The notes under the pieces: model-generated
What the model was told of the DNA's origin: nothing
The model's input: the letters and a program-made list of their open reading frames with translations, nothing else
Databases searched by the model: none
In this document: positions 42,662 through 51,582 of the stretch, piece after piece
Layout: each line of letters opens with the position of its first letter
Position numbering within the stretch: position 1 is the stretch's first letter
Origin: Rhodospirillales bacterium
Lineage (GTDB): Bacteria; Pseudomonadota; Alphaproteobacteria; Micavibrionales; UBA1664
Direction of reading: 5' to 3'
DNA: 64,000 bases
NCBI GenBank assembly: GCA_023898805.1
Contig: CP060260.1
Location: 372,001-436,000, forward strand
Program-made: the position numbers and the translations under genes

Positions 42662-45600
42662 TCACTTCGCCCCCTCCAACGCCTTGAGCCGCGCATCCAT
42701 CGCATCCAGCCGGTCTTTCAGCGCCGCGTTCTCGGACCGCAGGCTCTTGACCTCGTCCTTCAGCCCCGCGACATCGGCCACCACGTCCGCCAGCTTCGCC
42801 GCCAGATCCGCGACCTTGGCCGAAAGCGTGTCAAACAGGCCCTTAAGCTCCTGCACCGCGCGCGTCACGACCGGCACGATCTTGGTGTAATCAAGCTGGA
42901 AGTACTGGACGTCCTTGTCGCCCACGGTTTCGGATTCGATCGCCTCCGGCACCAGTTTCTGGACCTCCTGCGCGATGAAGCCGACGCTGTGCGGCGCCTT
43001 GGCAAAACGCGCCACCAGCGGATAATGTTTCAACACCTCGGCGTCGTCGTATTTCCAGTCGAACGAAACCGGGCGCAATTTCATCAGCGTGTCGAGGCCG
43101 TAACCCAGCCCCTCGACGTTTTTCTTCAACCGTGCGTCGGACTCGCTGGCGATACAGCTGGTCGCGGAATCGTCGGAATTGGTGTCCACGCACACCGTCC
43201 CGCCCTTGACCTCGACCTTGCCCTCATTGGGGGTCGTGGTCCCGATTCCGACGTTGCCGTTGTTAAGAATTTGAAGTGCCGTAAGCGGTGTAAATAAACC
43301 ACCAGCCGTACCGCTTGGCCCAGTTCTGAATGTAATATTGCCGCTGTTGAAATACATCTGTGCAGCATAGCCATTTGCTCTGTATGTCCACGGGGCACCA
43401 GAGCCACTATAATACATGTTGTCGGCTATCCAATCATTGTTGACAGCATAACTTTGAATCTCGATCCCGCCCGTCTTAATCGTGCTATTGCTGATGGAAG
43501 GCGCCACTTCCAAAGCCGTAGCTGGCGCATTCGTCCCGATGCCGACATTACCGTTCTGATCGATGGTCATACGTGGCACCGTCGAAGAAACAGTGCCGTT
43601 CGGCGTTGTCTGGAAGCGGATTTGCGAACCTTGCGCGGTGGCCGATTGGTCTTCCGTCGCCACGATGGTCATACCGGTCCAGGAGGAACTACCGGCACCC
43701 GGCCGCCCTTGGAACGTCGCCAGAGGATCACCGTTCAAAGGATAGGTGGGCGATGCCTCGGTCCCCCGTGCCATATACCCGATGAAATGCGGCACATAAG
43801 AATTCGTTCCGGTATAAGCGTGGTTGGCAATCATATTATTGCCTGTCCCCGCGACATCCAGTTTCGCCGCCGGCGTCGCGGTCCCAATCCCGACATTGCC
43901 GTTGGCCTTGATGCGGATTTTTTCGCTCAACGCCGTATCGGTGTTCAGCGTGCGGGTGCTGATCGCAAGGTCGCCCGCGGAATAATTGGTGCCGCTGACC
44001 GCAATCGCCTTGATCGCCGCCCACAGACCGTCGGTCGACCCGCCCACCGTGCGCGTGCCGAACACGATGCCGCCGCCGTCGCCCGCCGCGATGTTCGAGC
44101 TTTGCAGCACCAGCATGTTCGACAGGTCGCCCGTCGTGGTGTCGAGATCCGCCGTCGTCTGACCGGTACCGTACAGGTTCAGTCGTCCGCGCGGGGTATT
44201 GACGCCGACCCCCACGCTGCCGCTGCCCGGCGAGAGCACCAGTGGCGTGGCGTTCGACGTGGAAATCATGCCGTATGTATCGTTATGCGCGATATTGACG
44301 TAATTGTAACTGCCACCCTTGTTGCGCACCCAAAGATTATAATTAAGACCGCTTGAGGCGCTGTTGATCACAAAAGGCTGCGTCGCACCGGTCCCCGGCG
44401 TAATCGCCCAGTACCGGTTGGTGCCATCGTCCACATCGCCAATAAACAAGGTATGGTTCGCGACGCCCGACACCAGTTGAATACCCTCAGCATTCCCCAA
44501 CCCGCCGACCGTCAGCTTGTTTGTTGGCGTCGTCCCGATGCCGACATTGCCGCCGAAATAGTTCTTTGCTGTGTTGGCCTGATAAATGCCGTAACGGTTC
44601 GTGACCGTACCCCCTGTGCCGTCAGGGCTCAGGTAGATATCGTACATATCGGTGATGGTGCCGGAATTATAAAGAGGAGCAATCACCAATCCAACAGCAC
44701 GGGTCGTCGTGGGGGATGCCGTAGCATCGGTATTGTAATGCCCGTAACCAATACTCATCCCGTAAAGCAACTGCAGCGTACCCTTGTCCCCCGAAACGAC
44801 ATAGTTTCGGTACACGTCATTTCGTGTCCCGATCATATAGCCAGAGTTTGTAATCCCGCTGGCAATAACAGGCTCCAGCACGTTCTGGGCCCCCATATGA
44901 TAATATGTGCCGTTCGCAGTAACGCTCGGCGTTAAAACAGCCGCCACGGCGCTTTTTGTGACATTAACGGGGGAGTTTCGAACTTCCAGACTCGACGACG
45001 GCGCCGTCACCCCGATGCCCACGCTGCCGCTGTTATAATAAATCGCCCCGCCGGTGCCGTTGACCCATTGCGAGGAGCCGCCGGAGGACGAGGCGATATC
45101 CGTGAACGTCCCCGCGTCGGTACACACCTGAAGCTTGTTGGAGTTCCACGCCAGCATCCCGGCCTTGGCCGCCGTACACGTCGCGTCCGCCCCCACCCGC
45201 GCGCCACCCGCAACGTCAAGCTTCGATACCGGCCCCGTCGTTCCGATGCCCACGTTGCCGGTGGTATCAACAAATATTCTTTGCGTGTTGTTTGTCCGGA
45301 TACTGAAAGGATGGTTGCTTTCGGTCCCGACAAGCCCCTCTGTGCCGCCAGTCGATTGCAACTTGGCGATCACTGTCCCATCGACGATGCGCATCAGCGG
45401 ATTGGTGCCCCCGGAAACCTGGAGGGCAGGAGTCGTCCCCGTCTGGACAACATCCAGCTTGGTACCCGGCGTCGTCGTCCCGATGCCCACGTTGCCGTTC
45501 ACAAAGTTGAATTTGGATGCGGCAAGTTCCATCGGGATATATGTCGTGCCGTCATCTTTAAGCGCATGCAGGCGCGCGGCCGTCGTATCGGCGATCCCCG

Positions 45601-46204
45601 TACGGATCAACATGTTGACGTCGGTTGCCGTATGCACATGCAGGGTGTTGTAAGGGTTGGTCGTCCCGATGCCCACGTTGCCGCTGCCAAGAATGGTCAT
45701 CGCGGCTGACTCGGCCCCGGCATTCGACGTGTGGAATTGCAGCGAGGTGGTATCTGTCCCGGTCGACGGGGCGGAAAGAACCGTGATCGTGCCGGTCTGC
45801 CCGAGCGCGCCAAAAGCGGTTGTCGAGCTCCCATAAACCCGCAGGATGTCGTACATGCTGTTGGCGCCGTTATTAATCGTCAACTTCGCCGCCGGCGACG
45901 TCGTCCCGATGCCCACGTTGTTATCTGTTGTGATGACAAATGCATTATATGGTGTAGTTAGGTTTTTGATTACAAAGGCATTGGAAATATCGCTACGGGT
46001 CTGCAAACCCCATTGCTGGCTAGCATTGGTAAGCGCAATGGCAGGACTACCTGTGGCATAAACATCCAACAATTGACTGGGGCTGCTCGTCCCAATCCCC
46101 ACATTGCCTGCGAAATAATTGTTGCCGGTATCGGCGACATAGACGGATAGCGCCCGGTGGTCGGCGCGGTGCCGCTGATCGCCGGGATGTACAGGCCGTA
46201 CCAC
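42662..46204 (-). CDS. C-terminal part of the giant S74 fibre protein (after a frameshift)
   Basis: This 1180-residue frame is the continuation of the fibre gene that starts at 50739. True coding in this frame begins near 46153, where the upstream frame loses its pattern; the residues before that are read-through. It starts in YVADTGNNYFAGNVGIGTSS and holds about 11 GNVGIGTTxP modules. Its S74 chaperone has the cleavage signature SESDARLKKNVEGLGYG, followed by RPVSFDWKYDD and VGFIAQEVQKLVPEAIE. A long coiled coil (SAKVADLAAKLADVVADVAG and onwards) ends the protein. If translated as a separate protein it lacks a signal peptide or anchor, which supports a frameshift. Confidence 0.85.
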   Translation of the reverse strand: MVRPVHPGDQRHRADHRALSVYVADTGNNYFAGNVGIGTSSPSQLLDVYATGSPAIALTNASQQWGLQTRSDISNAFVIKNLTTPYNAFVITTDNNVGIGTTSPAAKLTINNGANSMYDILRVYGSSTTAFGALGQTGTITVLSAPSTGTDTTSLQFHTSNAGAESAAMTILGSGNVGIGTTNPYNTLHVHTATDVNMLIRTGIADTTAARLHALKDDGTTYIPMELAASKFNFVNGNVGIGTTTPGTKLDVVQTGTTPALQVSGGTNPLMRIVDGTVIAKLQSTGGTEGLVGTESNHPFSIRTNNTQRIFVDTTGNVGIGTTGPVSKLDVAGGARVGADATCTAAKAGMLAWNSNKLQVCTDAGTFTDIASSSGGSSQWVNGTGGAIYYNSGSVGIGVTAPSSSLEVRNSPVNVTKSAVAAVLTPSVTANGTYYHMGAQNVLEPVIASGITNSGYMIGTRNDVYRNYVVSGDKGTLQLLYGMSIGYGHYNTDATASPTTTRAVGLVIAPLYNSGTITDMYDIYLSPDGTGGTVTNRYGIYQANTAKNYFGGNVGIGTTPTNKLTVGGLGNAEGIQLVSGVANHTLFIGDVDDGTNRYWAITPGTGATQPFVINSASSGLNYNLWVRNKGGSYNYVNIAHNDTYGMISTSNATPLVLSPGSGSVGVGVNTPRGRLNLYGTGQTTADLDTTTGDLSNMLVLQSSNIAAGDGGGIVFGTRTVGGSTDGLWAAIKAIAVSGTNYSAGDLAISTRTLNTDTALSEKIRIKANGNVGIGTATPAAKLDVAGTGNNMIANHAYTGTNSYVPHFIGYMARGTEASPTYPLNGDPLATFQGRPGAGSSSWTGMTIVATEDQSATAQGSQIRFQTTPNGTVSSTVPRMTIDQNGNVGIGTNAPATALEVAPSISNSTIKTGGIEIQSYAVNNDWIADNMYYSGSGAPWTYRANGYAAQMYFNSGNITFRTGPSGTAGGLFTPLTALQILNNGNVGIGTTTPNEGKVEVKGGTVCVDTNSDDSATSCIASESDARLKKNVEGLGYGLDTLMKLRPVSFDWKYDDAEVLKHYPLVARFAKAPHSVGFIAQEVQKLVPEAIESETVGDKDVQYFQLDYTKIVPVVTRAVQELKGLFDTLSAKVADLAAKLADVVADVAGLKDEVKSLRSENAALKDRLDAMDARLKALEGAK

Positions 46205-49200
46205 GTGCCGATGCTGCCGCCGCCGGAATTGAGCATATCCAGTTGCAGGCTTTTACCCGTGGTGATCGTGCCTGTGCCTGCGTTGTTGATGCGCCCCAGC
46301 AGACCATAGCCGTTCGTGATCGTGCCGCCCAGGGCGTTAACCACTGTACCGAACGCACCATAAGCAGACGTGATCGCACCCGCATCGTTGTTGCTGAGCG
46401 CGTTATAGGAACCATAAGCAGCGGTAATGCCACCGGTGCCGTTATTAACCGTCGTGTTATAGGCGCCGAATGCGTTGGTCACCAGCGTTGCCGCCGTGGT
46501 CCCGGTGGCTGCCACCGCGCGGTTATAGGCACCATAGGCGTTGGTGATGGTCGGACCGTCGACATTGGCAAAGATGCCGTTATCCGCACCAAAGGCGCTG
46601 GTCGTGGTCGCGCCTGCCGCATTGTTGAAATACAGGTTGCGACCGCCGTAACCATAGGTCACCGTGGCCGTGCCAGAGTTGTAGACTTGGTTTTGCCCGC
46701 CCACGAAATTGGTGATCGCCCCTGCTCCCGTGTGGCTGGCACCGTTCAATTGCCCGAACACAGCATTGACCACGTTGTCGCTGGTAACGGTGGTGACATT
46801 GTAATCGGCGTAGTAATTCGCCGTGCCGTCTGCCGTCGGCGCCACGGTCAAAGACTTGTACGCCATATAATTCGCCCCGGACGTATCTGTCATCGTCTTG
46901 GCGACGTGGAAAGGCGATGTGGCCGAGGCCGGACCGATACCGACATAGCCGCTGTTGTTGATGGTCATATAGACCGTGCCCGGCGTGCTCATATCCGGTT
47001 CGCGGAAAATGCGCAGCGTGTCGGAGTTGTTGTCGATGTTCCAAATCGGGCTGGTGGTGGTGCCGTCATTGGCGAAGGTAACGCGGTTGCGCGCGACGAT
47101 GTAACCATTGACGTCCATCGCCTTGCGCGGCGTCGTCATGCCGATGCCAAGACGGTGGTTGGCCTTGTCCCAGTACAGATTGGTCGGATCGGAATCGAGC
47201 ACGCCCGAGGTCGCGAACTGGATCGACCCGTCGGCCCCCGACGCGGTGGCCCCGCCCGTCGCGCTGGAAATGGTCGCGAATGATCCGGTGTTCAAGCACA
47301 CCTGCAACGCGTTGGAATTCCACGCCAGCATCCCGGCCTTGCCCGCCGTACAGGTGGCGTCCGCCCCCACCCGTGCGCCGCCCACGATATCCAGCTTGGC
47401 GACCGGCGTTGGCGCGCCGATGCCGACATTGCCCGACGCGTCGATGACGAAAGGCGTGGCATCCGACGCGCCGTTATCGTTGACCACAAGGCTGTTGCCC
47501 GTGCCGTCATTGGTGATCGAAAGCGTATAGGCGCCGGTGGCGATGTCGGTGCTGGCGTCCAGCGCCATCGCGTCCTTGAATTCGGTGAAGTCGAGCGAGT
47601 CCGGCGTGATCGATGACGCCCCGACGCCCGACACGCTTAAGGTGCCGGAGGACAGCGAAAGGCCGGAGCCGACGCTCAGCTCCTCCGCCGCGCCGGCACC
47701 CGCCGACGACCGGCCCAAAAGCTTGCCGGTGTTGATGCCCCCGGTCTTGGCCAGCGTCACCGACCCGTCGGCAAGGTCGATCGTGGCGATGGTGCCGTCC
47801 GCGATCTTGCCGCTGGTAACGGCGTTCGCGGCGATGGTGGTGGCCAGCGACCCCGCGCTGGTGGTGACGTCGCCGGTCAACGCCGGAAAGCGCCCGGCGG
47901 CCAGCGTGCCCGTCGCCTCGGCCCCCGAAAGGTCGACCGCGCCGGATGAAAGAACGCCCGTGCCCGTGGTCACCTTGACGATGCCGGTGGCCAGGGTGGA
48001 CAGCGCCTGTTCGTTGCTCAAGGTCAAATTCGGCGTCTGGGTGATATAGGTCGCGTCCTGCGGCGCGCCGCCCGCGCCCACCGCGCCTTGCCCGTCCATG
48101 AAATAGAAGCTGCGCCCCTCGTCTGTCAGGGTGGCGAAGCTTTTGCCGTCGCATCCGTCGGCATTGGCCCAGCCCGCCGTGTTGGTGGTGCTGACATGGC
48201 TGCCGTCCGCGGCGCTGTAGACCACCTGCATCCCGATGCCCGCGGCGCCCGCGACCAGTTGATACAGATATTGCGTGGCGTTGGTCGATTGCAGGTACAG
48301 CACCCGGCGATACCCGCCTGTGCCGCAATCGATGGCGTCTGGCACGTCGCCCGCCATGCCGTTGCCGCCGGAATTGATCGAACCCCATGTTCCGGACAGA
48401 CACAGTTGCAGCTTGGTGCCGTTAAAACGCAACGTCCCGTCATTCGCGCCGCCCGCGTCGCAAGTCGCCTGCGTGCCCAGCTTGACCGCGCCGGAAATGT
48501 CCAGCGCCGAAGCCGGAGCCAGCGTGCCGATGCCGACCATGTTGTTGGTCGCGTCCACGAACAACGTATTGGTGTCGACCGTAAGGTTGCCGGAAACGGA
48601 CGCCGCGCCCACGACGTCCAGCGTGACGCCGGGCGTGTTGGTGCCAAGCCCCAGCCGGTTGTTGGTGTTGTCGTAATGGAAATTGGCATCGTCCGCCGCC
48701 AGATCGCTGCCTTCCTTGAACTGGACCGACCCGTCGACGCCCGCGACGCTGACCTGCGCCGGACCGACCATGGCGATGTTTTTGGCCACCCAGCGGCTGT
48801 TCGACGCGTCCCAGACCAGCACGTCGTTGTCGCTGGGCGTGCCGACCTCGGAAATGGCGACGTCGCCGATATCGTCCAGCTTGTCGATCGAGGAAATGCT
48901 GTTCCACGTTCCGTCGACGCAGATTTGGAATTTCTTGGTGCTGGATTCGTAACGCACGGTCCCGTTATTCGCGCCGCCCGCGTCGCACGCATTCTGCGAC
49001 CCGACCTTGATCGCGCCCGCGACGTCCAGCGCCGCGGCGGGTGATGTCGTACCGATCCCCACCGCGTTGGCCGTTGCGTCCACATATAATGTATTGGTGT
49101 CGATGGCCGTGTTGCCGGTAACCGAAAGCGTGCCGCTCACGGTTTCGTTGCCGGTCACCGCAAGATTGGCGGAAAGAGCCGTATCGCCGGTAACGTTCAG

Positions 49201-50739
49201 CGTACCCGCGACGGCCGTGTTGCCGGTCGCCGCGCCGATGGTGAACTTGCCGCCGCCCACGTCGACGTCGCCGCCCACGCCCAGCGTACCCGCGATGGCG
49301 GTATTGCCGCTGGTGGCCGCGACGGTGAATTTATCGGTGTTGATGGTGAAGTCGCCCGCGACGGCAACGGTGGAATCGAACGTCCCCGCGCCCGTCACGC
49401 CCAGTGTGCCGGTCACCGTGCCGTTGCCGGTGACACCCAGATTGCCGGCGACCAGCGTATCGCCGTTGGTGGCGTTGATCGTGAACTTGTCGGTGTTGAC
49501 CGCGAAATTGCCGACGACATCCGCCGTGCCGCCGACCGCCAGATTGCCGCTGGCCTTGATGTTGCCGGACACGTCGAGTTTTTCGGACGGGTTGTCGAGG
49601 CCGATGCCGACATTGTTGGCATTGTCCTTCAGATGCACGTTCGTGCCGTCTAGCTTCCAGATATCCGAGCCCGCCGGAATCCAGTCCGTGCCGTTGCATA
49701 CCTCAAGCGTCTTGACGCCCGCCCCGGAGTTATAGCGGATCGCGCCTTCCTGCGCGTTGGTGCAGGTCGCGGACGCCGCCTGATAATTTGAATCGAGCTT
49801 CAGCCCGCCCTGCACGTCGATCGTGTCGGTTTTGGCGACGATGGAATCCGTGGTGATGCCAAGGAATTCGCCGATACCCGTGTCGCGGTCGATGCTGACA
49901 TTCGCGACCTGCGGCGCGCCGCCCGCGCCGGAGCTTTTAAGCTCGGCCTTGGTCTGATCGGAAGGGTTGAGCGACCACAGCCCGTTGGAATTGGCCGATG
50001 CCTGCGCATAGGTGAAGTCCTGCACGATGTCGTCGCCCGCGCGCTGCACGTCCATGATGTTGCCCGCGCTGTAAGTCGGGCACGGGGTCTGGAACACGCG
50101 GTCCGGACCGGCGGAGATAAGCGCAATCACCGGCTGTTGATCGGCGGTGTTGGTGGCGTTGTTGTCGCCCGTGATGCGGTTGGCCGAACTGTTGGTCGAA
50201 CCGTGGTCCCACACGCAATACCCGTATTTGTTGCCCCACGGGTCGGTCAGCGAAAGGCCGAGCGTGGTCGGCAGGAACCCGCCATTGGTGGGTGGCGTTT
50301 CGCCCGATGCGGCGGCAACGTAGGCCACCGGCTCGATAAATCCGTCCGTATCCGCATCGCCCCCGGCGGTGCCGGCCACCGCTGCGTTGATGATGATCCG
50401 CGCATCCATCAGCAGCTGGGTTTCGGCGATGTTTTTCTGGGTAACCCGGGTGATGGTGGTCACCGGCCCGGTCAGGGTCTGCATGCCTACCGCGGCCAGA
50501 ACGCCGGTCAGCGCGACCGCGCCGAACAGCAGGGCGAACACGTTGCCGCGCGCGGGTTTATGGACAAGGCGGGACTTGACCCAAGCATCCGCAGGCATAA
50601 ATGGTTTTGCGACAAAGGCCAAAGAGCGAATCAAAACGCCCGCCGCAAGGCGTTGCGCCGCCCCGTACGGACGGGGCGCGGCATTGGGATTATGGCTTGA
50701 AACGGCCTGTTTTTGGCCATTTTTTAACGATCGAAGCAA
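45970..50739 (-). CDS. N-terminal part of the giant S74 fibre protein, with a pilin-like anchor
   Basis: This 1589-residue frame starts with TTG, preceded by GGGGAG. A basic 65-residue leader precedes one membrane segment (FALLFGAVALTGVLAAVG, about 67-86). Residues 90-220 resemble a type II secretion pseudopilin core, with LTDPWGNKYGYCVW and ISAGPDRVFQTP. The body has beta-helical repeats (blocks like FTINATNGDTLVAGNLGVTG) and about seven GIGT motifs. The last roughly 60 residues (from YPSMSPIPATII) are read in the wrong frame; the fibre pattern continues one frame over in the gene at 42662. Repairing one base at 46153 would give a single protein of about 2690 residues. Confidence 0.85.
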   Translation of the reverse strand: MLRSLKNGQKQAVSSHNPNAAPRPYGAAQRLAAGVLIRSLAFVAKPFMPADAWVKSRLVHKPARGNVFALLFGAVALTGVLAAVGMQTLTGPVTTITRVTQKNIAETQLLMDARIIINAAVAGTAGGDADTDGFIEPVAYVAAASGETPPTNGGFLPTTLGLSLTDPWGNKYGYCVWDHGSTNSSANRITGDNNATNTADQQPVIALISAGPDRVFQTPCPTYSAGNIMDVQRAGDDIVQDFTYAQASANSNGLWSLNPSDQTKAELKSSGAGGAPQVANVSIDRDTGIGEFLGITTDSIVAKTDTIDVQGGLKLDSNYQAASATCTNAQEGAIRYNSGAGVKTLEVCNGTDWIPAGSDIWKLDGTNVHLKDNANNVGIGLDNPSEKLDVSGNIKASGNLAVGGTADVVGNFAVNTDKFTINATNGDTLVAGNLGVTGNGTVTGTLGVTGAGTFDSTVAVAGDFTINTDKFTVAATSGNTAIAGTLGVGGDVDVGGGKFTIGAATGNTAVAGTLNVTGDTALSANLAVTGNETVSGTLSVTGNTAIDTNTLYVDATANAVGIGTTSPAAALDVAGAIKVGSQNACDAGGANNGTVRYESSTKKFQICVDGTWNSISSIDKLDDIGDVAISEVGTPSDNDVLVWDASNSRWVAKNIAMVGPAQVSVAGVDGSVQFKEGSDLAADDANFHYDNTNNRLGLGTNTPGVTLDVVGAASVSGNLTVDTNTLFVDATNNMVGIGTLAPASALDISGAVKLGTQATCDAGGANDGTLRFNGTKLQLCLSGTWGSINSGGNGMAGDVPDAIDCGTGGYRRVLYLQSTNATQYLYQLVAGAAGIGMQVVYSAADGSHVSTTNTAGWANADGCDGKSFATLTDEGRSFYFMDGQGAVGAGGAPQDATYITQTPNLTLSNEQALSTLATGIVKVTTGTGVLSSGAVDLSGAEATGTLAAGRFPALTGDVTTSAGSLATTIAANAVTSGKIADGTIATIDLADGSVTLAKTGGINTGKLLGRSSAGAGAAEELSVGSGLSLSSGTLSVSGVGASSITPDSLDFTEFKDAMALDASTDIATGAYTLSITNDGTGNSLVVNDNGASDATPFVIDASGNVGIGAPTPVAKLDIVGGARVGADATCTAGKAGMLAWNSNALQVCLNTGSFATISSATGGATASGADGSIQFATSGVLDSDPTNLYWDKANHRLGIGMTTPRKAMDVNGYIVARNRVTFANDGTTTSPIWNIDNNSDTLRIFREPDMSTPGTVYMTINNSGYVGIGPASATSPFHVAKTMTDTSGANYMAYKSLTVAPTADGTANYYADYNVTTVTSDNVVNAVFGQLNGASHTGAGAITNFVGGQNQVYNSGTATVTYGYGGRNLYFNNAAGATTTSAFGADNGIFANVDGPTITNAYGAYNRAVAATGTTAATLVTNAFGAYNTTVNNGTGGITAAYGSYNALSNNDAGAITSAYGAFGTVVNALGGTITNGYGLLGRINNAGTGTITTGKSLQLDMLNSGGGSIGTWYGLYIPAISGTAPTTGRYPSMSPIPATIISQAMWGLGRAAPVNCWMFMPQVVLPLRLPMLASNGVCRPVAIFPMPL

Positions 50740-51000
50740 GCGGTACTCCCCACGCGGCAGGGATGGTTGTTAACCATCCTTAACCTATCATACCAAGGCA
50801 ATGGTTAACAGGAGTTTAGGACTCAAGCCCCGCATTTTTTCATTTATTTTCAGTAATTTGGAAACAGCGCAGATCCGGCAAAAACCTGTGCGTAAAATAA
50901 ACAGACGTTAAGGAAATTTAACCGACACAAAACGGCCTACCCATGACCCGGACGTACCGGGCCACGCGTAAGGCCATAGATCCCTTATGATTTGTACGGA
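50740..51000 (-). promoter_or_regulatory. AT-rich gap upstream of the giant fibre gene, with an inverted repeat
   Basis: This 261-base gap separates the giant fibre gene from the gene at 51001. GTTAACCAT (50769-50777) and ATGGTTAAC (50801-50809) form a perfect nine-base inverted repeat with a 23-base spacer that could be an operator. On the minus strand TATGAT between the arms is a candidate -10 element, without a clear -35. No coding frame is convincing here. Confidence 0.35.
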
Positions 51001-51492
51001 TTATTCCGAATCCGTCGACCCACGGCGCAGGGAAAGCGGGCGCTTTTTGCCACCCTCTTCCTCGCCACCGGACGCAGGAGAAGGCGCATCGTTGCCAATC
51101 GAAGCCGCAGCATCGCCTTCCGGCGCGCGCCGGATCTGTACCGGACGCCCGCTGCCCTGGGCGCCACCTTGCGCAGCACCTTGACCGCCGCGTCCGCCCG
51201 GATTGCCGCTAGATTGACGATTGCCGCGGTTGCCGTCATCGCCCTCGGCCTCTTGCGCGCCCTGACGGCGCGCCGCGCGGTGCGCGGGAATCGGGATCGG
51301 CTCGCTGCCTTGTGCCTTGCGGTCGGAAACGGCCAGATCGATCTCAAGCCTTGCCGCTACCTTGCGCAGCTCGTGCACGGCCTCCTGTAGCGCTTCACGC
51401 GCACTGTGATCGTTGGCCTTGGCGCGCCAGGCCTCGTAAGTGGCAATGCAGGCGTCCGAGGCGTCTTTCAGGCGTTGCTTGATCTCATCCAT
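51001..51492 (-). CDS. Hypothetical protein with disordered Gly/Gln-rich C-terminus
   Basis: Residues 1-60 of this 163-residue protein are helical and acidic (MDEIKQRLKDASDACIATYE), probably a coiled coil. From about residue 65 the sequence is low-complexity, rich in Gly, Gln, Arg, Asn and Glu (GNRGNRQSSGNPGGRGGQGA). Such tails often bind RNA or are disordered. I recognise no family. GGAAG before the ATG supports the start. It lies between guaC and the fibre locus and could belong to either. Confidence 0.7.
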   Translation of the reverse strand: MDEIKQRLKDASDACIATYEAWRAKANDHSAREALQEAVHELRKVAARLEIDLAVSDRKAQGSEPIPIPAHRAARRQGAQEAEGDDGNRGNRQSSGNPGGRGGQGAAQGGAQGSGRPVQIRRAPEGDAAASIGNDAPSPASGGEEEGGKKRPLSLRRGSTDSE

Positions 51493-51582
51493 GCTTATCT
51501 TCCATCAATTTCGGGGGAATGTCGCCAGACACTAGCACCCCCACCGCCAAACGCAAGCGCCAACAAGGCCCCGCACGCGTTT

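Noticed and set aside
37490..50700. Regularly recurring motif resembling CRISPR or satellite repeats on the plus strand (GTCGTCCCGATGCCCACG and variants)
   Set aside because: It is the antisense of codons for GNVGIGTTSP in the fibre genes. Spacing is irregular, copies vary at third positions and the frames are open.
34899..50739. Prophage as the source of the fibre genes
   Set aside because: S74 fibres occur in phages, but no capsid, terminase, baseplate, lysis or integrase gene lies in or near the region, and the proteins have signal peptides or a membrane anchor.
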